From Symbiodinium natans (Eukaryota > Sar > Dinophyceae > Suessiales > Symbiodiniaceae): DNA of 64,000 nt. Under the pieces are notes generated by a model. It ran no database searches. It was not told the origin of the DNA and saw nothing but the letters and a program-made list of their open reading frames with translations. Shown here one piece after another: positions 33,573 to 45,152 of the stretch (its first letter is position 1; every line of letters begins with the position of its first letter). Made by a program: the position numbers and the translations under genes. The stretch covers positions 419,138 through 483,137 of the forward strand of contig CAJNDS010000247.1 of assembly GCA_905221605.1 (NCBI GenBank), written 5' to 3'.

Positions 33573-34091
33573 TTAAGCAGGTTGAGCGCCAATAACTTTC
33601 TGGTCGCCGCTCACAACTGTTGAAACAATTGTTTGTGCAACGTAGAGGCACTGCCACAACTGCCTACGTGGAGCAGCAATAACATCCACTCTTCTTCGTT
33701 TGCTTTTCTCTTTGCTTTTCAACCTCTGAATGTCCAGAACCTCCAAGCTAATTTGCTTGCATTTCCTTAAGTACTGGACTTGGGAAGCTTCGGTAGGGTC
33801 GGGTTGTGCAGCATTTAACATTAACTTGCCGCCTTGGAGGCAACTGCAAGACTTTCTCAGTCCTTCGTGCTCCAACTTGGAGTAACTTGGAAAAAGAAGT
33901 GCTGTCCTATTTTGGATGAGTTGGACGAGTGCTTCAGTTGCTCTTTGAAAGAAAATTTCGCGATTTTGCTTTCTGCTGCGCCCAACCTGGCGCTGCGGGA
34001 CGCAGACGCAGTGATGAGCACACTTACACCAGGCAAGAAGACTGTTCGGGTGTGAATTGTGACTTGGACCTTCCAGCATAACGGTGTTCAT
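33573..34091 (-). CDS. Unrecognised 172-codon minus-strand frame
   Basis: ATG at 34091, stop at 33573. The composition is protein-like, with 'EIFFQRATEALVQLIQNRTA' in the first third, 'YLRKCKQISLEVLDIQRLK' in the middle, and a basic 'KSKEKSKRRR' patch that would suit nuclear or RNA binding. There is no transmembrane segment or signal peptide. A minus-strand frame at 34429-34088 ('VTARKVHRQSAPGSDAVG') may be a preceding exon or piece. I cannot name it. It could be one exon of a gene, or a relic like the other minus-strand frames. Confidence 0.35.
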   Translation of the reverse strand: MNTVMLEGPSHNSHPNSLLAWCKCAHHCVCVPQRQVGRSRKQNREIFFQRATEALVQLIQNRTALLFPSYSKLEHEGLRKSCSCLQGGKLMLNAAQPDPTEASQVQYLRKCKQISLEVLDIQRLKSKEKSKRRRVDVIAAPRRQLWQCLYVAQTIVSTVVSGDQKVIGAQPA

Positions 34092-34551
34092 CCTTCCCTC
34101 TTGGAAGATAACCGTGCAAGATTAAGAGGCCAAGCAAAGCTTCCCCTTTCAACTTGGCGCGCAACGGCCCAATTTGAATTACGGGAATAGCCAACAAGAG
34201 AACTACAAGGGTGGGCCCAACCCTCACAGTGGACCTGAGGACCCACGGCATCTGAACCTGGAGCAGACTGGCGGTGCACTTTTCGTGCGGTGACTGAGAT
34301 GAGCATTTGCGATGTGCCTCTCTGGGCGTATTTTGTGCTGCAGTACGTGTGTTTCCAGCCAGCAGACCATATTTGCAGGCAGCAGGCAAAGGTTATCATG
34401 CAGTTGTGCCCAGCTGGGGCACAGGTCATCGTGCCAGAACGATTTTAGCAGGTTTGCAGAAGAAGGTTTTGCCTTGTATGAACACTTTTCGTCGCGACCG
34501 ATCCTTTCACGTTTCCAGTCTTCGTAAGGCTGTGGCCAGATCAGAAATTGA

Positions 34552-35646
34552 ATGCAGCACGCATGGCCATGTGGTGTTTGCTTGCATTTCTATTTCGTTA
34601 CGCGGGCAGTGCGCTTCTTTTCACAGATGTTCTATTCCATTCATTGCTTGTCGACAGAGTCTTGCAATTCTACGACCGGGACTGTCCAAGACTCAGCAGA
34701 CCATGTTGTGCAATTCCTACATCTTAGAGTCTGTCGCCAAGTCACGCGGCATCGAGCAAGGCTATGTTTGCGTCCGGATGGTCGTCGACGCACTGTTCGC
34801 AAGCTGGTGGCGCTTCGTGACAGTCTGCGTGAGGACGTCGGTCATGTGGCGCGACGATCCGTGGTCTTCCTTTGTTTGGCAGAGCGGGTCTTGCTGCTGC
34901 TGTTTTCGAAGATCAGCTGCGTTTGCTATCCACTAATTTCGTATTATCTGACATATACGTTTTTTCTGGCTTGTGTTGCGTGTGAAGTTCGAACAGGTTA
35001 TTGCGTTCCGCCTCGCTGTGCGTCTGCAGGTTCTGCGCACGTTTGTGGCAGCTTCGGACTCGGTTCATGTTTTTTGGTTCCAGTCCATTGGCTCTTCTGC
35101 GAGCTGCGAAACTGCTCTCAGTCCAGTGTTGAGGGCAAGCGCGCTGCCCCGAATGTGTGGCAACTTTTCCGCGATGCTTTGCAGGTCCAGCTGAATTGTG
35201 TTCAGATGCTCCCGCGAAAAATCATTGCTCACAATGAGGCTTCTCCATGGATGTCGTGCGCGAGACGAGCTGCCGAATCTCTCTGGGCGTGCGAAAGTGC
35301 GCGGTTGGATGAGGCTGTGTCGTGGCTGCGGCAGGGCCTTCTCGAGCATTTGTGGAATTGCCACGTAAGAAGCGGCAGTTCTTGTTGCCTACGATCGCGA
35401 AACGTGCTGTCGCCAACAAGTTGGAACGTTTGGCGAGGTCGGAAAGCTCAGCTGCAGAAAGCTCAAAAAATGCTCATGCTTGAGGCACCGGCTGCTTTTC
35501 CCTTCGGTTGCCGTTTCGCAGACATTGCTCTTCAGCGTGTGCTGTTCGGTGGTGACAGCTTGAGTGTGCAACTTGAAGCAGCAAGTCCTCATGGGTGTAT
35601 CAGCTGTCGGCTGCGAGGACATGGACGTGCAGAGATAGAAAGGTAG
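34552..35646 (+). CDS. Uncharacterised 364-codon open frame, longest in the window
   Basis: ATG at 34552 and stop at 35644-35646; no simple repeat explains the length. The first half is Cys/Val/Phe-rich with two hydrophobic runs (about residues 105-140 and 165-185) that could be membrane segments. The second half is more soluble-like, with 'RRAAESLWACESARLDEAVS' and an amphipathic 'KAQLQKAQKMLMLEAPAA'. A GTAAG donor-like site at about 35366 lies inside the frame, so part may be intronic. An overlapping 209-codon frame covers 34307-34936. No homologous family is recognised. A low A content in this stretch makes long frames somewhat more likely by chance. Confidence 0.35.
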   Translation: MQHAWPCGVCLHFYFVTRAVRFFSQMFYSIHCLSTESCNSTTGTVQDSADHVVQFLHLRVCRQVTRHRARLCLRPDGRRRTVRKLVALRDSLREDVGHVARRSVVFLCLAERVLLLLFSKISCVCYPLISYYLTYTFFLACVACEVRTGYCVPPRCASAGSAHVCGSFGLGSCFLVPVHWLFCELRNCSQSSVEGKRAAPNVWQLFRDALQVQLNCVQMLPRKIIAHNEASPWMSCARRAAESLWACESARLDEAVSWLRQGLLEHLWNCHVRSGSSCCLRSRNVLSPTSWNVWRGRKAQLQKAQKMLMLEAPAAFPFGCRFADIALQRVLFGGDSLSVQLEAASPHGCISCRLRGHGRAEIER

Positions 35647-35649
35647 GGG

Positions 35650-37840
35650 TTGTAGGGTTCGGGGTGCACATGGGTGCACCCTTTGGCGTGCGTGATCGTT
35701 ACAACAGCAAATATGGTAGGCGCTCTTGGGGCTTGTGTATATAATTTTAAGCTTCAGCCAGCAGGGAAAAATCTTCCGTAAACCCACGGCCGAACCCCAA
35801 ATCCATGCAACCCCGCACCCCGCAAGCTCCAATGTCTGGGGCCAATCATGCGCAGCCCAGGATTTCGTGTCGAAGTTTGAAGGTCTCGGGTTTGGGGAGT
35901 GCGTGAGGAGTCCAAGTTCTTGTTAGCTTTGCAGTTTGGGCATTCGACGACGTTTTGTTTAGTGGTTTGGGGGCTTCGACTGCAAGCTTTGGCAGCAGCT
36001 CCAAACAGCAGCGCCGCCTTGAAAAACAAAATCTCTGAAGCCGCACCGTCTCCCAGATCGCGTTAGTCTGTCTTTGTCAATTGTTGCCGGTGATTGCCGG
36101 TGCTTTCGTTGAGGATCATGAAGTTTCTTCTTGACGTGGCAGAGAGCAGAGGCGCACGTGCACGTGCACTCAGGCGTGGAGCACCTTTGAGGTGATCCTT
36201 GTCAATTATTTTCAAAAAACTACGCAAAATTTTGACTTGTGTTTCTACCCAGGCAGCCTAAAACAGAGGTCGTTGGTCACCTTGTTGAGCCATTCCTCTG
36301 TTTGGGTTTGGGATCCTCAAGGTTAGGGTTCTGGTTTTCAAGGTTGCCTCATACCACCGGTGTGGTAGTGGCTTATCCTAAGGCACGAAGCGACAAATAC
36401 GCCTTGAGCTCCGAATCAAACACACGTCCTTTGGTGATGGTTTTGTATCATTGGCCCCTCTACATCCTGCACCCCCCGTCTATCGGCCTCGGCCCCACTA
36501 CGAAGCAGCAGACGGCTAGTGTACACCTGAACGAATTGCCCCCAAATCCCTGAACTCTGACCCCTGAAACGAAGCTTTTGATTTTGCATGGTTTGCTTGA
36601 TTTTACGTTTGACCATATTGGGTGTCGTTGATCTTGCTGATTTAGGTGCGGCGTGGTGTTGCATTGTTTGAGCCCGCGCCGCCCTTGGAGCAAAGAAGTC
36701 CGCGCAGCATCGTCACAGACAACAGAGCAATGACAACAGCGCCGCCAAGCACGCGACAACACCTCACAAACAGGCCAGAGACACCGAGGAGGTCTCAACA
36801 CTACAGTCCGTGAGAAATCACCGTTGGGCCAGCTGCCATTTTCGCTGACAGGTGCGGATTGAGGGGCTCAGGGTTTCGGGGCTCCCCGAGAGCTTTGGGA
36901 CTGAGGGTTCCGAGTGGTTTGGGATGTTTGGGCCTCCAGGTTTGTTTTCCGATGCAGCCAGCGTGCGTGGGAACACGAAGCTTTGCGGGCTCGTGCCTTG
37001 CATTGTTTTCGGGCATGCGGGGTGCCTGTGCATTCCCGCCGCCAGTTCTACGCACGTAGGCAGCATCACGGCTAGTTAGGGGTTGCTTGTTGCATCATCG
37101 AATCATCGTGGCATTTGTGTTGAGCAGCCTCCCAACTCCAAACCTTGAACGCTCAACCTCAAGCCCGAACCCGAGTCCCTAATCCGTTTGTCCAGGTCAA
37201 GTTCATGGTCAGCGCCGGTCGTTGTGGCATCGCTGGTCGCGGCCCCGGCAGCCAATAGGTTACGACAGATGTCGCTTCAAGATCCGGGGCTATGGTTCAC
37301 GTTGCCCACGTGTTGGCCCTTTTCATGCTTCCTCTTCATATGCGCCGTTCACAGGGTTTGATCTTTCAAAGTGTCTCGAAATCGGCTGCTTTGCCGGCGA
37401 GTGTCGTGGTCCGAATAATTGTAAGTTATTTTTCCCTCGAACTCGGAGCGGCCCGTGTCCAACGGGCGCACGCTGCGCAGAATGTTCCTTAACACTTAAC
37501 AACTTTCGTACCAAACTCGTTTGAATCATCCTTCGTCTTCAGGTGGGCCCGGAATTGTTATTGAGCGTTGTTTTTTGTGCTTTGTCGAAGGGACGGCCCA
37601 CGGGCCCACAACGCGTACTTTCAGGTTTAAGGCTTCACCTTCAGGGTTTAAGATTGATGTAGCCCGCTGTGCTACCGTGCTAAGGGATGTGTCTAGTTTA
37701 CGGGTGTCGTTCAAGGCTTGCTGAGAGACTGCCACCGTGTCAAACACAGCGTCTACTTCGAGGGCCTTGTTTAGCATCCCGAGAATCTGCCACCGTGTTG
37801 AACGTTGCGTCTAAGACATAAGGGCCTTGACGAAAACGGC
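35650..37840. other. Intergenic stretch with weak coding signals only
   Basis: A 104-codon plus frame at 36239-36553 follows a CAG acceptor-like site and reads 'SSESNTRPLVMVLYHWPLYI', but nothing else supports it. No repeats stand out. Confidence 0.4.
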
Positions 37841-37849
37841 GTGGCAGTT

Positions 37850-40185
37850 GTATCGTGCAGCTTGAGGGACTCCCAAGCGAGCTTAAGAAAGTACGAAACT
37901 GACCTTCTCGACCAACTCAAGGAAAGACGTGAAACTGTCCCTCACAGCTTCACAGTCTCCCTCACAACCTCGCAGCCCCGAAAAGAAGCTTGAAGAAAAC
38001 GGTCACTCAAAGGTTCTGGCGCAAGCTTAGGGAAACCGCAAGCTTTCGGAAACACGTGAAACTGTACGTTACCCACAGGCCTTCGCAGAAGCTTAAGGAA
38101 GCACTTGAAACAGCCTCTCACAGCTTCGCAGGATCTCGGCGCAAGCTTGAAGAAACACGTGACATTGTCAAACTTACAGACTTCAAAGCCAGTATGGTTC
38201 TAGCAACCAGAGTACGTAAAACTGTTCCACAGCATTACAGGCTCCCAAGCAAGTTTACGCAAGTAGGCGAAACTGTCCCTCACAGCTTTGCAGGCTCTCA
38301 AAAAGCTGAAAGAAATGGGGGAAACTGTCCCTCACAGCTGCATAGGATAACTAGCAACCTTAAGGATGCACCTGAAACATCCTGAAACTACAAATCACAC
38401 CTTGCAGGCTCCCACGCAAGCTTCAGAAAATGAGTGAAACGTGAAGCTGCCCCTCACAACTTCACAGGCTATCAGGCAAATTTAAGGAAGCACGCGAAAC
38501 TGTCCCTCACTGCCTGGCAGGCATGCTTCTTTTCGCAGACTCTCGCGCAAGCTTAAAGAACGTGAAACTGTCCCTTACTTCGCAGGCCCTCGTGCAAACT
38601 TACGGAAGCACGTGAAGCTGCCCCTAACACCCTCGTCTCTCGTGCTAGCTTGAGGGATGCACGTGAAACTGTCTCTACTGCGCAGGCTCTCGTGCAAGCG
38701 TAAACAAGCACGTGAAACTCTGCCTTACAGACCTCAACGCCAATTTGGTTTGGGCAAACAGAGTACGTGAAACTGTCCCCGACAGCTTTAACAGCTCCCA
38801 AACAATGTCACGCAGGTACTTCAGAATGTGCACGAAACGTGCAACTGGCCCTCACAGCTTCGCAGGCCTTCAAGCAAGCTTAAGGAAGTACATGAAACTG
38901 TACGCTGCAACTGGGAGTCGAACGAAAGCAAGGGCGCGATGCGATCCGTCCGTAAGAAAATTTTTACAGAAAAACAAAGGTCCTGATTGCATGGCAAGCA
39001 CAAATGATGCACCAATCGTAATGGTGGATCTGGTGAGTGAGTGTGGCGTGTTGTCTTCGTTTGCAGCCGCAGGCGGCGGGAAAGGCCTGAGACCCTCATA
39101 TCTTGCTTGTAGGTCAACCAACAGTAACTAGAGTGGCTGTTAAATTCAAGCGCAGCGTGAATCTACGTGAACATGGCTGTGCATGCAGGGTGCAGACATT
39201 CCGACACTCTAATGCCTGGGAGGCAAGAGGCAAGTGCAGACGCTTTGAGTGTCTGAGGAAGGGGGAGGCGAGGGTTTGGGGAGAGCAGGGTTCAATATGT
39301 TTAGCTTTCAAAGGAGAGAGAGGAGTCTTCAGGTGACAAAATATTTGCCGCGAGGGAAAGTCCTCAATAGGCCTATTACGTGGGCGGCATCGGAGCGTCC
39401 CGAGTGGAAACAAAGCAAAAACCATGCAAAACTGCAAAACCATGATATGTCTTTGAACGAAGACGTCTTGACATCACCGGGCTTTGGCGGGCTTTAAGAA
39501 TCGACCAATCTGGACGATACTTGTGCTGATGTGAAATTCTACTGCAAAAGTTCTTACGCGATTCCTGTACCGTAGAAGAGGAGACGATGCGCATGCAACG
39601 TAAGATCTTGACGGTCCCTCGTTGCAGCAACATGCGGCAACCCGCAAAACTTCACAGGCTCTCAAACAAGCTTGAGGAAGCACGTGACATTGTCCCTCAC
39701 AGCCTGGCATTCGCAGGCTCTTGTGCAAGCTTAGGGAAGCACGCTTTCGCAGGCTCTCGCGCAAGCTCAAGGAAACACATGCAACTGTCCCTCGCGCAAA
39801 GCATGTGAGACTGTGCCTCACAGTGTCGCAGGCTCCAGTGCAAGCTTGAGGAAACACCTGAAACAGTCTCTGACTTTGCAGGCTCTCGTGCAAGCCAAAA
39901 GAAGTGCGTGAAGTTTTCCCTTGCCGACCACAAAGCCAATTTTGGTTCTAGCGAGACTGCCCCCTCACAGCTTTACAGGCTCCCAAAGCCCCAGCAAGCT
40001 TACGCAAGTACGTGAAACTGTGTCTCACAGCTTCGCAAGCTCTCAAGCAAGCTTAAGGAAGCGCGTGAAACTGTCCCTCGCAGCCTCGCAGGCTCTCAAA
40101 GACACTCAAGGAAACCTGTCCTTCACAGCTTCGCAAGGTCTCGCGTAAGCTTGGGGAAGCACGGTTCGCAGGCTCTCGCGCAGCG
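37850..40185. repeat. Degenerate 53-bp tandem array
   Basis: The consensus unit contains CGTGAAACTGTCCCTCACAG, CTTCGCAGGCTCTCGCGCAA and GCTTAAGGAAGCA. Two neighbouring units begin at 40011 and 40064, giving the period directly. Units diverge by substitutions and short deletions. A second element, CAAAGCCAATTTTGGTTCTAG or similar, replaces part of the unit at about 38180, 38735 and 39930, suggesting a higher-order pattern. Non-repeat sequence at about 38915-39640 splits the array. Frames through it are short and not conserved. Confidence 0.85.
38915..39640. other. Unique insert inside the 53-bp array
   Basis: About 725 bp without the repeat unit. It contains a possible exon end, '...MASTNDAPIVMVDL' followed by GTGAGTGAG at about 39036, and a G/A-rich part at 39230-39300. 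No function can be assigned. Confidence 0.4.
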
Positions 40186-40861
40186 GGTTCTGGTTGTGCG
40201 TTCGTGGTTTAGGATTGTTCTTTGCTCTTCCGAGACGTGTTCCAATCTGCAAGAAACAGCTGTTGTGGACTCGTGCGAGATTCTCGGAGATCGTACGTGA
40301 GGAAGTCGGGGCGATTGTCTGTTTCTAGGACCCGAAGCCTTGCAACCCTTCTCCGTTGGCAGATCTCCTCAGCAGCCTTCAGTTTTCTCGTTGTCTTGGC
40401 AGCTCGGCCCTTAGCGATGGTTCTGTGGTTCTGTTAGAAGCTGTTATTTGCTGGGTTGGCAGACTTTTTGTTCATGCTAGTGAAAGCGGCCCCTAACCCA
40501 GTGAAGAGTTTTCACACGTTCGTGCCGCGGAGTTTGCGCTTGCGATCTTGAGAGCTGTTGTTATATGCTGAGTCTATGCCGGGACACTGGCACACGCTGG
40601 CACCAGTGGGCAGCTCGAACCCTCGGTAGAAGTAGCAGTACCTTGTTGTTTCGCGTGCAAATGCTTGGTGAGTGATTGCGCTTCTTGAGGTGGCTGTTGA
40701 CGAATGTGTCGATCAGCGCTATACCTCTTGATTGCCCAAAGTGGCTGCGGGAATGCCAGTGTTCGAAAAAATCAGCGAATGGTTGATTTCCATGAAGAAA
40801 GAAAGATAACTGACACGAGCCACGGAATGCAGACACGTGTCACCAATTTTGGCAAGAAAGA

Positions 40862-40931
40862 TAAGACGTGAAGACACGACACGAGGACAGGACCGAAGGA
40901 CACGACACGAGGACCACGACACGAGGACATG
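40862..40931. repeat. GACACGACACGAGGAC minisatellite
   Basis: Short run of GACACGA/GAGGAC units of about 20 bp, four to five copies with substitutions. Confidence 0.75.
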
Positions 40932-41624
40932 ACAATTGGGGATTTCGGGCTTATGGTTCAAAAGTCTCGGGCCCCAGCCCTCAAACCCGAAGCACTAATG
41001 CATCTCCAAAGTCCTGAGCGCATCTTCGCCTAGGCCACGTGCTTCCTTCAGCCCAACTCCTGCCGAACCTCAAAATCCCCAGCCCCAGCAACATCCTAGA
41101 AACCTTATGAGCCTCCAGCTGGCGCCCTTTTTGGCAGGCCGCCGCCTGGAGGAGGCGGCTTGGGCCTGGGCTCGCGGGGACCCGTGGGTTGTTGCGTTCG
41201 TGGGTTGTCAACAAAACCCGAACCATAGCGGGCCTAAATCAGACACTGACTGTCTTTGATGTCCAGTAGGATCTGTCAAGAAATGGGGTGGTCATCGGAT
41301 TCTTTGGGGCTTCAGGCTCCAAGGTTCAACGTCCTTCAAGCTTCCTCGAGGGTTGGTCAGGGAAAGCTGAGGAATCTACAGCCGCGACCTTTACGTGCTG
41401 TGTGGGGTTTGAGGTCCAGGAATGTCCAGGATGTTTCGTTGTGGCTTGCAGGCCACAGGGATCCGGGGCCCCGAAAGCCCCAAGCCGAACATACTCAGAC
41501 CTCCGCCTCAAACCCCGCCCCGATCCCGAGCCCTGGAACCGATGAAGTTGTCACACGTTCACGTGCATGGATGCCCCTGCCCCCCATGAAGACGTGTAGG
41601 GCAGTGTAGGGTTTTGTTTCAGCG

Positions 41625-41685
41625 CGCCCTGCTAGCAAGACACCCACTCCACTTTGCAGGTCGACCTGTCGCTGCTGTGTCCAGA
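41625..41685. repeat. Direct repeat, copy 1 (GCCCTGCTAGCAAGACA)
   Basis: About 55-60 bp matching 42382-42436 at about 80% by eye, including CGCCCTGCTAGCAAGACA and GGTCGACCT. Confidence 0.75.
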
Positions 41686-42381
41686 GCATGTGTCGGACCC
41701 GGCTCACAGGTCCCACAACGATGGTCTCTGTCTTTGTCGGGCGCAGGACTTCTCAGATTCTCCATCTGGTGCATATCCTTGTACAACTGTCGTTTTGGGC
41801 CATGGCAGAAGGGAGGCTGGTCGAGCAAGATCAAGGACGCGGCCGAGGCCAAGCTCAAGATATCTAGAGTGTGTCAGACAGAGAATCTAAGAAGCCTAGT
41901 AGTGCGCCCTCTTTGTCAAACATCGGAACATGCATTTCCTCCAAGAACAACTCTCCCTCCGTTCCCAAAGAGTAGGCTCTTGTTGAACCCTCATCTGCAA
42001 TCTGCAGATGTGCTCCGACAAGAAATACAGGTTGTTTGGAGCTCAAGATCCGACTCATGCTGCGGTGCTAGCCCCCTAGTCTTGAGGCCTGTTCTGAAAC
42101 CGCATCACGTGAGCGCTCACATGGTGGTCGCGGTTATGGCGTCGGCCCCTTACCGCACGGTTCGTCTCTTGTCCAAGGCTTTGCCGCAGAGTCAGCCACA
42201 CCATCGTCCATGCCACGTGAATCCAATTTGCTTTGTTCTGCCTGCATTTGCTGCAGTGTGGCCTTGGGCAGAACCCGTGTCGTCGTGGTTTCGCACCGAT
42301 CCGGATACTGCAAAGTCAGGATCCAGACCAGGCATGGAGCATTTGAGGAATCCTCCAAAAATCTGCCGAGTTCGTACTTCA

Positions 42382-42436
42382 GCACGCCCTGCTAGCAAGA
42401 CATCCATTCCTCCTTGTCGGTCGACCTTTCGCTTCT
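42382..42436. repeat. Direct repeat, copy 2
   Basis: Second copy of the 41625-41685 segment, about 755 bp downstream. Together with a GGATCTTGAG(T/C)TC element at 42521 that recurs inverted at about 42050, it suggests local rearranged duplication. A 277-codon plus-strand frame spans both copies but shows no conserved domain. Confidence 0.75.
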
Positions 42437-42509
42437 CAAGCACGTGAGAACCCTGCGTAAATCAGAGCTGTTGCACGTTGAGAGCCCAAGTAATCACGAA
42501 CGACCCTCA

Positions 42510-42625
42510 TTCAGTTCAGTTCGGATCTTGAGTTCGAAACAATCATGTGGAAATTACACGTTTATGCTCCGGTCCGATGGCACAAGCATCTCTTTAGGCA
42601 GCCAAGAAGGGGGAAGGGGGGAAGG
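42510..42625 (+). CDS. Possible RCC1-like repeat exon fragment
   Basis: The plus-strand frame reads 'SCGNYTFMLRSDGTSISLGS'. The pattern Cys-Gly-x-Tyr-Thr followed by Leu-Arg-Ser-Asp-Gly-Thr and a small-residue turn resembles a single unit of the RCC1-type beta-propeller repeats that are common in dinoflagellate proteins. Only one unit is visible and no flanking exon supplies another, so it is at most an exon fragment or relic. The 82-codon frame carrying it extends beyond the match on both sides. Confidence 0.25.
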
Positions 42626-42779
42626 AGACCGGATCCTGGCTCTAGAAGCCGAGGTGAATTGACTTGTCATTGTCATTCCACAACACGAGTGGTTTTGGAG
42701 CAGGCTGCAGGCATCAGAGTCCCAACAAATTCACCCCAGAAAACAACGACATGTTCAAATCATAGTAAGCTACAAACAG

Positions 42780-44700
42780 TAGTGAACAGCAATAGCAACA
42801 TTACTAATACTAATATGTACAGCCTCAAAAAGAAACATGATTTGAGAGCCCATCGCTCTCAAAAAGCCCTTCCCGGTTCCCGTGCTAATGCCTGCTATTG
42901 CCTGCTCAATACTCTGAGAGTGGTTCTTGATTTTGCATTGTATCACAGGAGTATTTGCAGAGTTCAGCCGCCAGACGAAGAATAGGATTATGCGCTGATT
43001 GCGCTGGCGCCATTGTTCTCTTCGACCGTGCACTTTGCATTGTGAATGAACTGTGACAGTTACGGATCTCTGGTGGGAACTCTCTTGGCAAGCCCCGATG
43101 CATCGTGTCCCTTTGGTAATCCGGCAGTATCCCTCCGCATTTAAAATTCTCTGCGCCTCATGAAGGTTGCCGGGATTGGAGGAAACTAAGGGCTTGGTCC
43201 TGAGTTTCCTTTAGTAACCTTGAGTTTTTGTCGCCGTTTTCGGGCTTCAAGATGATCTCATTTGTCATTTGTTACATGAATAGACCTTCTAGGGCTATAT
43301 CTTGACTAACTAGACATGGGTTCCCCCACCTTGGAAATGGAAGAATTGAACTGTGTTGGTTCACAGCGGATACCCACTTGCCCAGTTCAGCTCTGCGATG
43401 TGCAAGGCCCGGAATTTTGGCAGAGAAGACAAGGCAACTCTGTCCTTTTTCGATGTGCAACCCTAACCCTAAGATGCAAACCTAAATTGTTGGTTGCCGC
43501 CTATGTTGTTAACCAGTTGCATTAGTCAAAATGACCTTCAACTGTGTCAATCGCAATCGTTACATTTGATACCAAATGAAGTTGGAGGACCTAATATGAT
43601 GAAGAGTGTTGATTCATATGTTTAGATGACTGAAGCTCATATGTAAGTTAAAGGCCAATGGGTTATGAAACGCCAGTTACTACAATGCGTTTGTCAAACA
43701 TATGCTGCTTTGTATTCACATACTTCTCCCCCGACACATCCTAGCAAAAAGGTGTTGCTTACCTTTAGGCACAAAAAAACATGTCATTTATGCGAACAAA
43801 CACGTGTTTGTTTTTAATATACATCGCCACGCCAGTAGGTCGAGGGGGGGAGGTATATTTGCATATACATGTAATGGAATATTCACAGGCTGTTGGTTCG
43901 AATTGAAAGACGCTGCTTGAGGTAAAGTTTGCATTGCCTCACATTTTGTATGGGCATCGCATATGAAGCAGGGTATATATTTCTGTTTTTGATGACTGTA
44001 TATAAGGTTCCTTTTTAATATTGGTGAGTGTATATACTGGGTGTCCTTTTGGGGGTACAAGACATATGGCCCTTCCTTAGTAGCAACGGCTAGCTGGTCT
44101 ACTTCGGCCAAGGAAAGTTAAAGATTTGAGAACCGTTTCGGAATCTGCTGGGTTGATTGTGAGTGTGTGTGTGTGTGTGTTTTTTGTTCTGGCGGGTTCA
44201 TCTGAGTCACAGCACCAAGTTGTACAAGCAGGTTGCGGTCAAGCTCAGTCTTATTCTAACCAGGCACAGGGTTGCCACAAGGCGAGGGAGTGGAAGGCAG
44301 TGGAAGGTCAACCCATAGGGTGTGCCATGATATGCAGCATGCACATTTGACATCATTTGCAATGTGCCAAATATGTAGTGCTAGCAGAAAATGTCATGAG
44401 TTGGGATGCAACTTCTCAACTGGGTTCCGCGAAGTGCTTGCCTTTGTGTGCAAACTGCTTGATGGCTATGCGGCGTCCTTGCTGGGCTCAAACGGTCCAG
44501 GTACCACAGCTCATGCAATGCCTGGTACCCCATTTCCTGCGGTGCAAGTCGTCTCAGTTTAGGAGCGGCTGATCGAGACAAATCAAGCTTTTGTTCTAAA
44601 ATTCCAACAGAACATGGCGCAGCTAGGGGGCCCATCGTCGGTTTTTAGATGCTGTTCCAAACCACATCTCAATGACTGAATGTCGGCAACCAACAGGCAT
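42780..44700. other. Intergenic stretch, partly AT-rich
   Basis: AT-rich between about 43540 and 44110, with GTATATA-type motifs and a GT microsatellite at 44162-44180. No supported gene. Confidence 0.5.
44162..44180. repeat. GT dinucleotide microsatellite
   Basis: About nine GT units followed by a T run. Confidence 0.9.
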
Positions 44701-44732
44701 TGGATCAACTGTGTTTGCTTGTCGTAGTAACC

Positions 44733-44804
44733 ATGGTGGCGACATCAGCTGCAGCATACGATCTGGCCAAGAAGTTGTGCCAAGAATATGACAAGCGGAA
44801 GAAG
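44733..44804 (+). CDS. Candidate first exon of an unrecognised gene
   Basis: ATG at 44733 opens 24 codons, 'MVATSAAAYDLAKKLCQEYD' plus KRKK, ending at a GC donor (AAGAAG|GCAACG). The amphipathic, charged composition matches the next candidate exon at 44884. The exon precedes the TPR gene by about 1.1 kb on the same strand and may be its N-terminal exon or belong to a separate small gene. A CAG at 44751-44753 could also serve as an acceptor, in which case the ATG is not the start. Confidence 0.4.
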
Positions 44805-44883
44805 GCAACGACATGGCTCGTCACATGAGCTTTTGCAGTCTTCTTCTTCTTCTGCTGCTGAAGTTAGTTGTCGTCTTTGCCAG

Positions 44884-44944
44884 GAGGAAAAAGAGATGAA
44901 TGTCAAACAGGAAGCCAACCTGGTGCCCAGCGCGAGCAAGACAG
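44884..44944 (+). CDS. Candidate second exon of the same gene
   Basis: Starts after a T/C-rich tract ending TTTGCCAG and reads 'EEKEMNVKQEANLVPSASKT', ending at a GT donor (AAGACAG|GTGAAA). Charged, probably helical. Its join to the 44733 exon is in phase 0. No domain is recognised. Confidence 0.4.
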
Positions 44945-45152
44945 GTGAAATTAGTCAGAAGCTGAGAAACAGGGAAGGGCTAGTCACAATGTGAACTGAC
45001 AGCCGCGGCTTTGAAAATTAGTTTTCGAACTTATCGTGAGAAACTCCGAATGATGCCCTGGACCGTTTCGGGTTGAGGGTGCTATGCAGTATGAAATTGG
45101 GATTCTGGTGTATGGTTGCCGGCCCCTTGTGGGTCTGTTGTTTCTTTGGCAG

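Noticed and set aside
38180-38200. Spliced-leader relic in the 53-bp array (AAGCCA...TGG motif)
   Set aside because: The resemblance needs an insertion and several mismatches, and the motif recurs as part of the local satellite.
41614-42447. 277-codon plus-strand frame
   Set aside because: Begins and ends in the two copies of a direct repeat, and several other frames on both strands are also open; no conserved domain.
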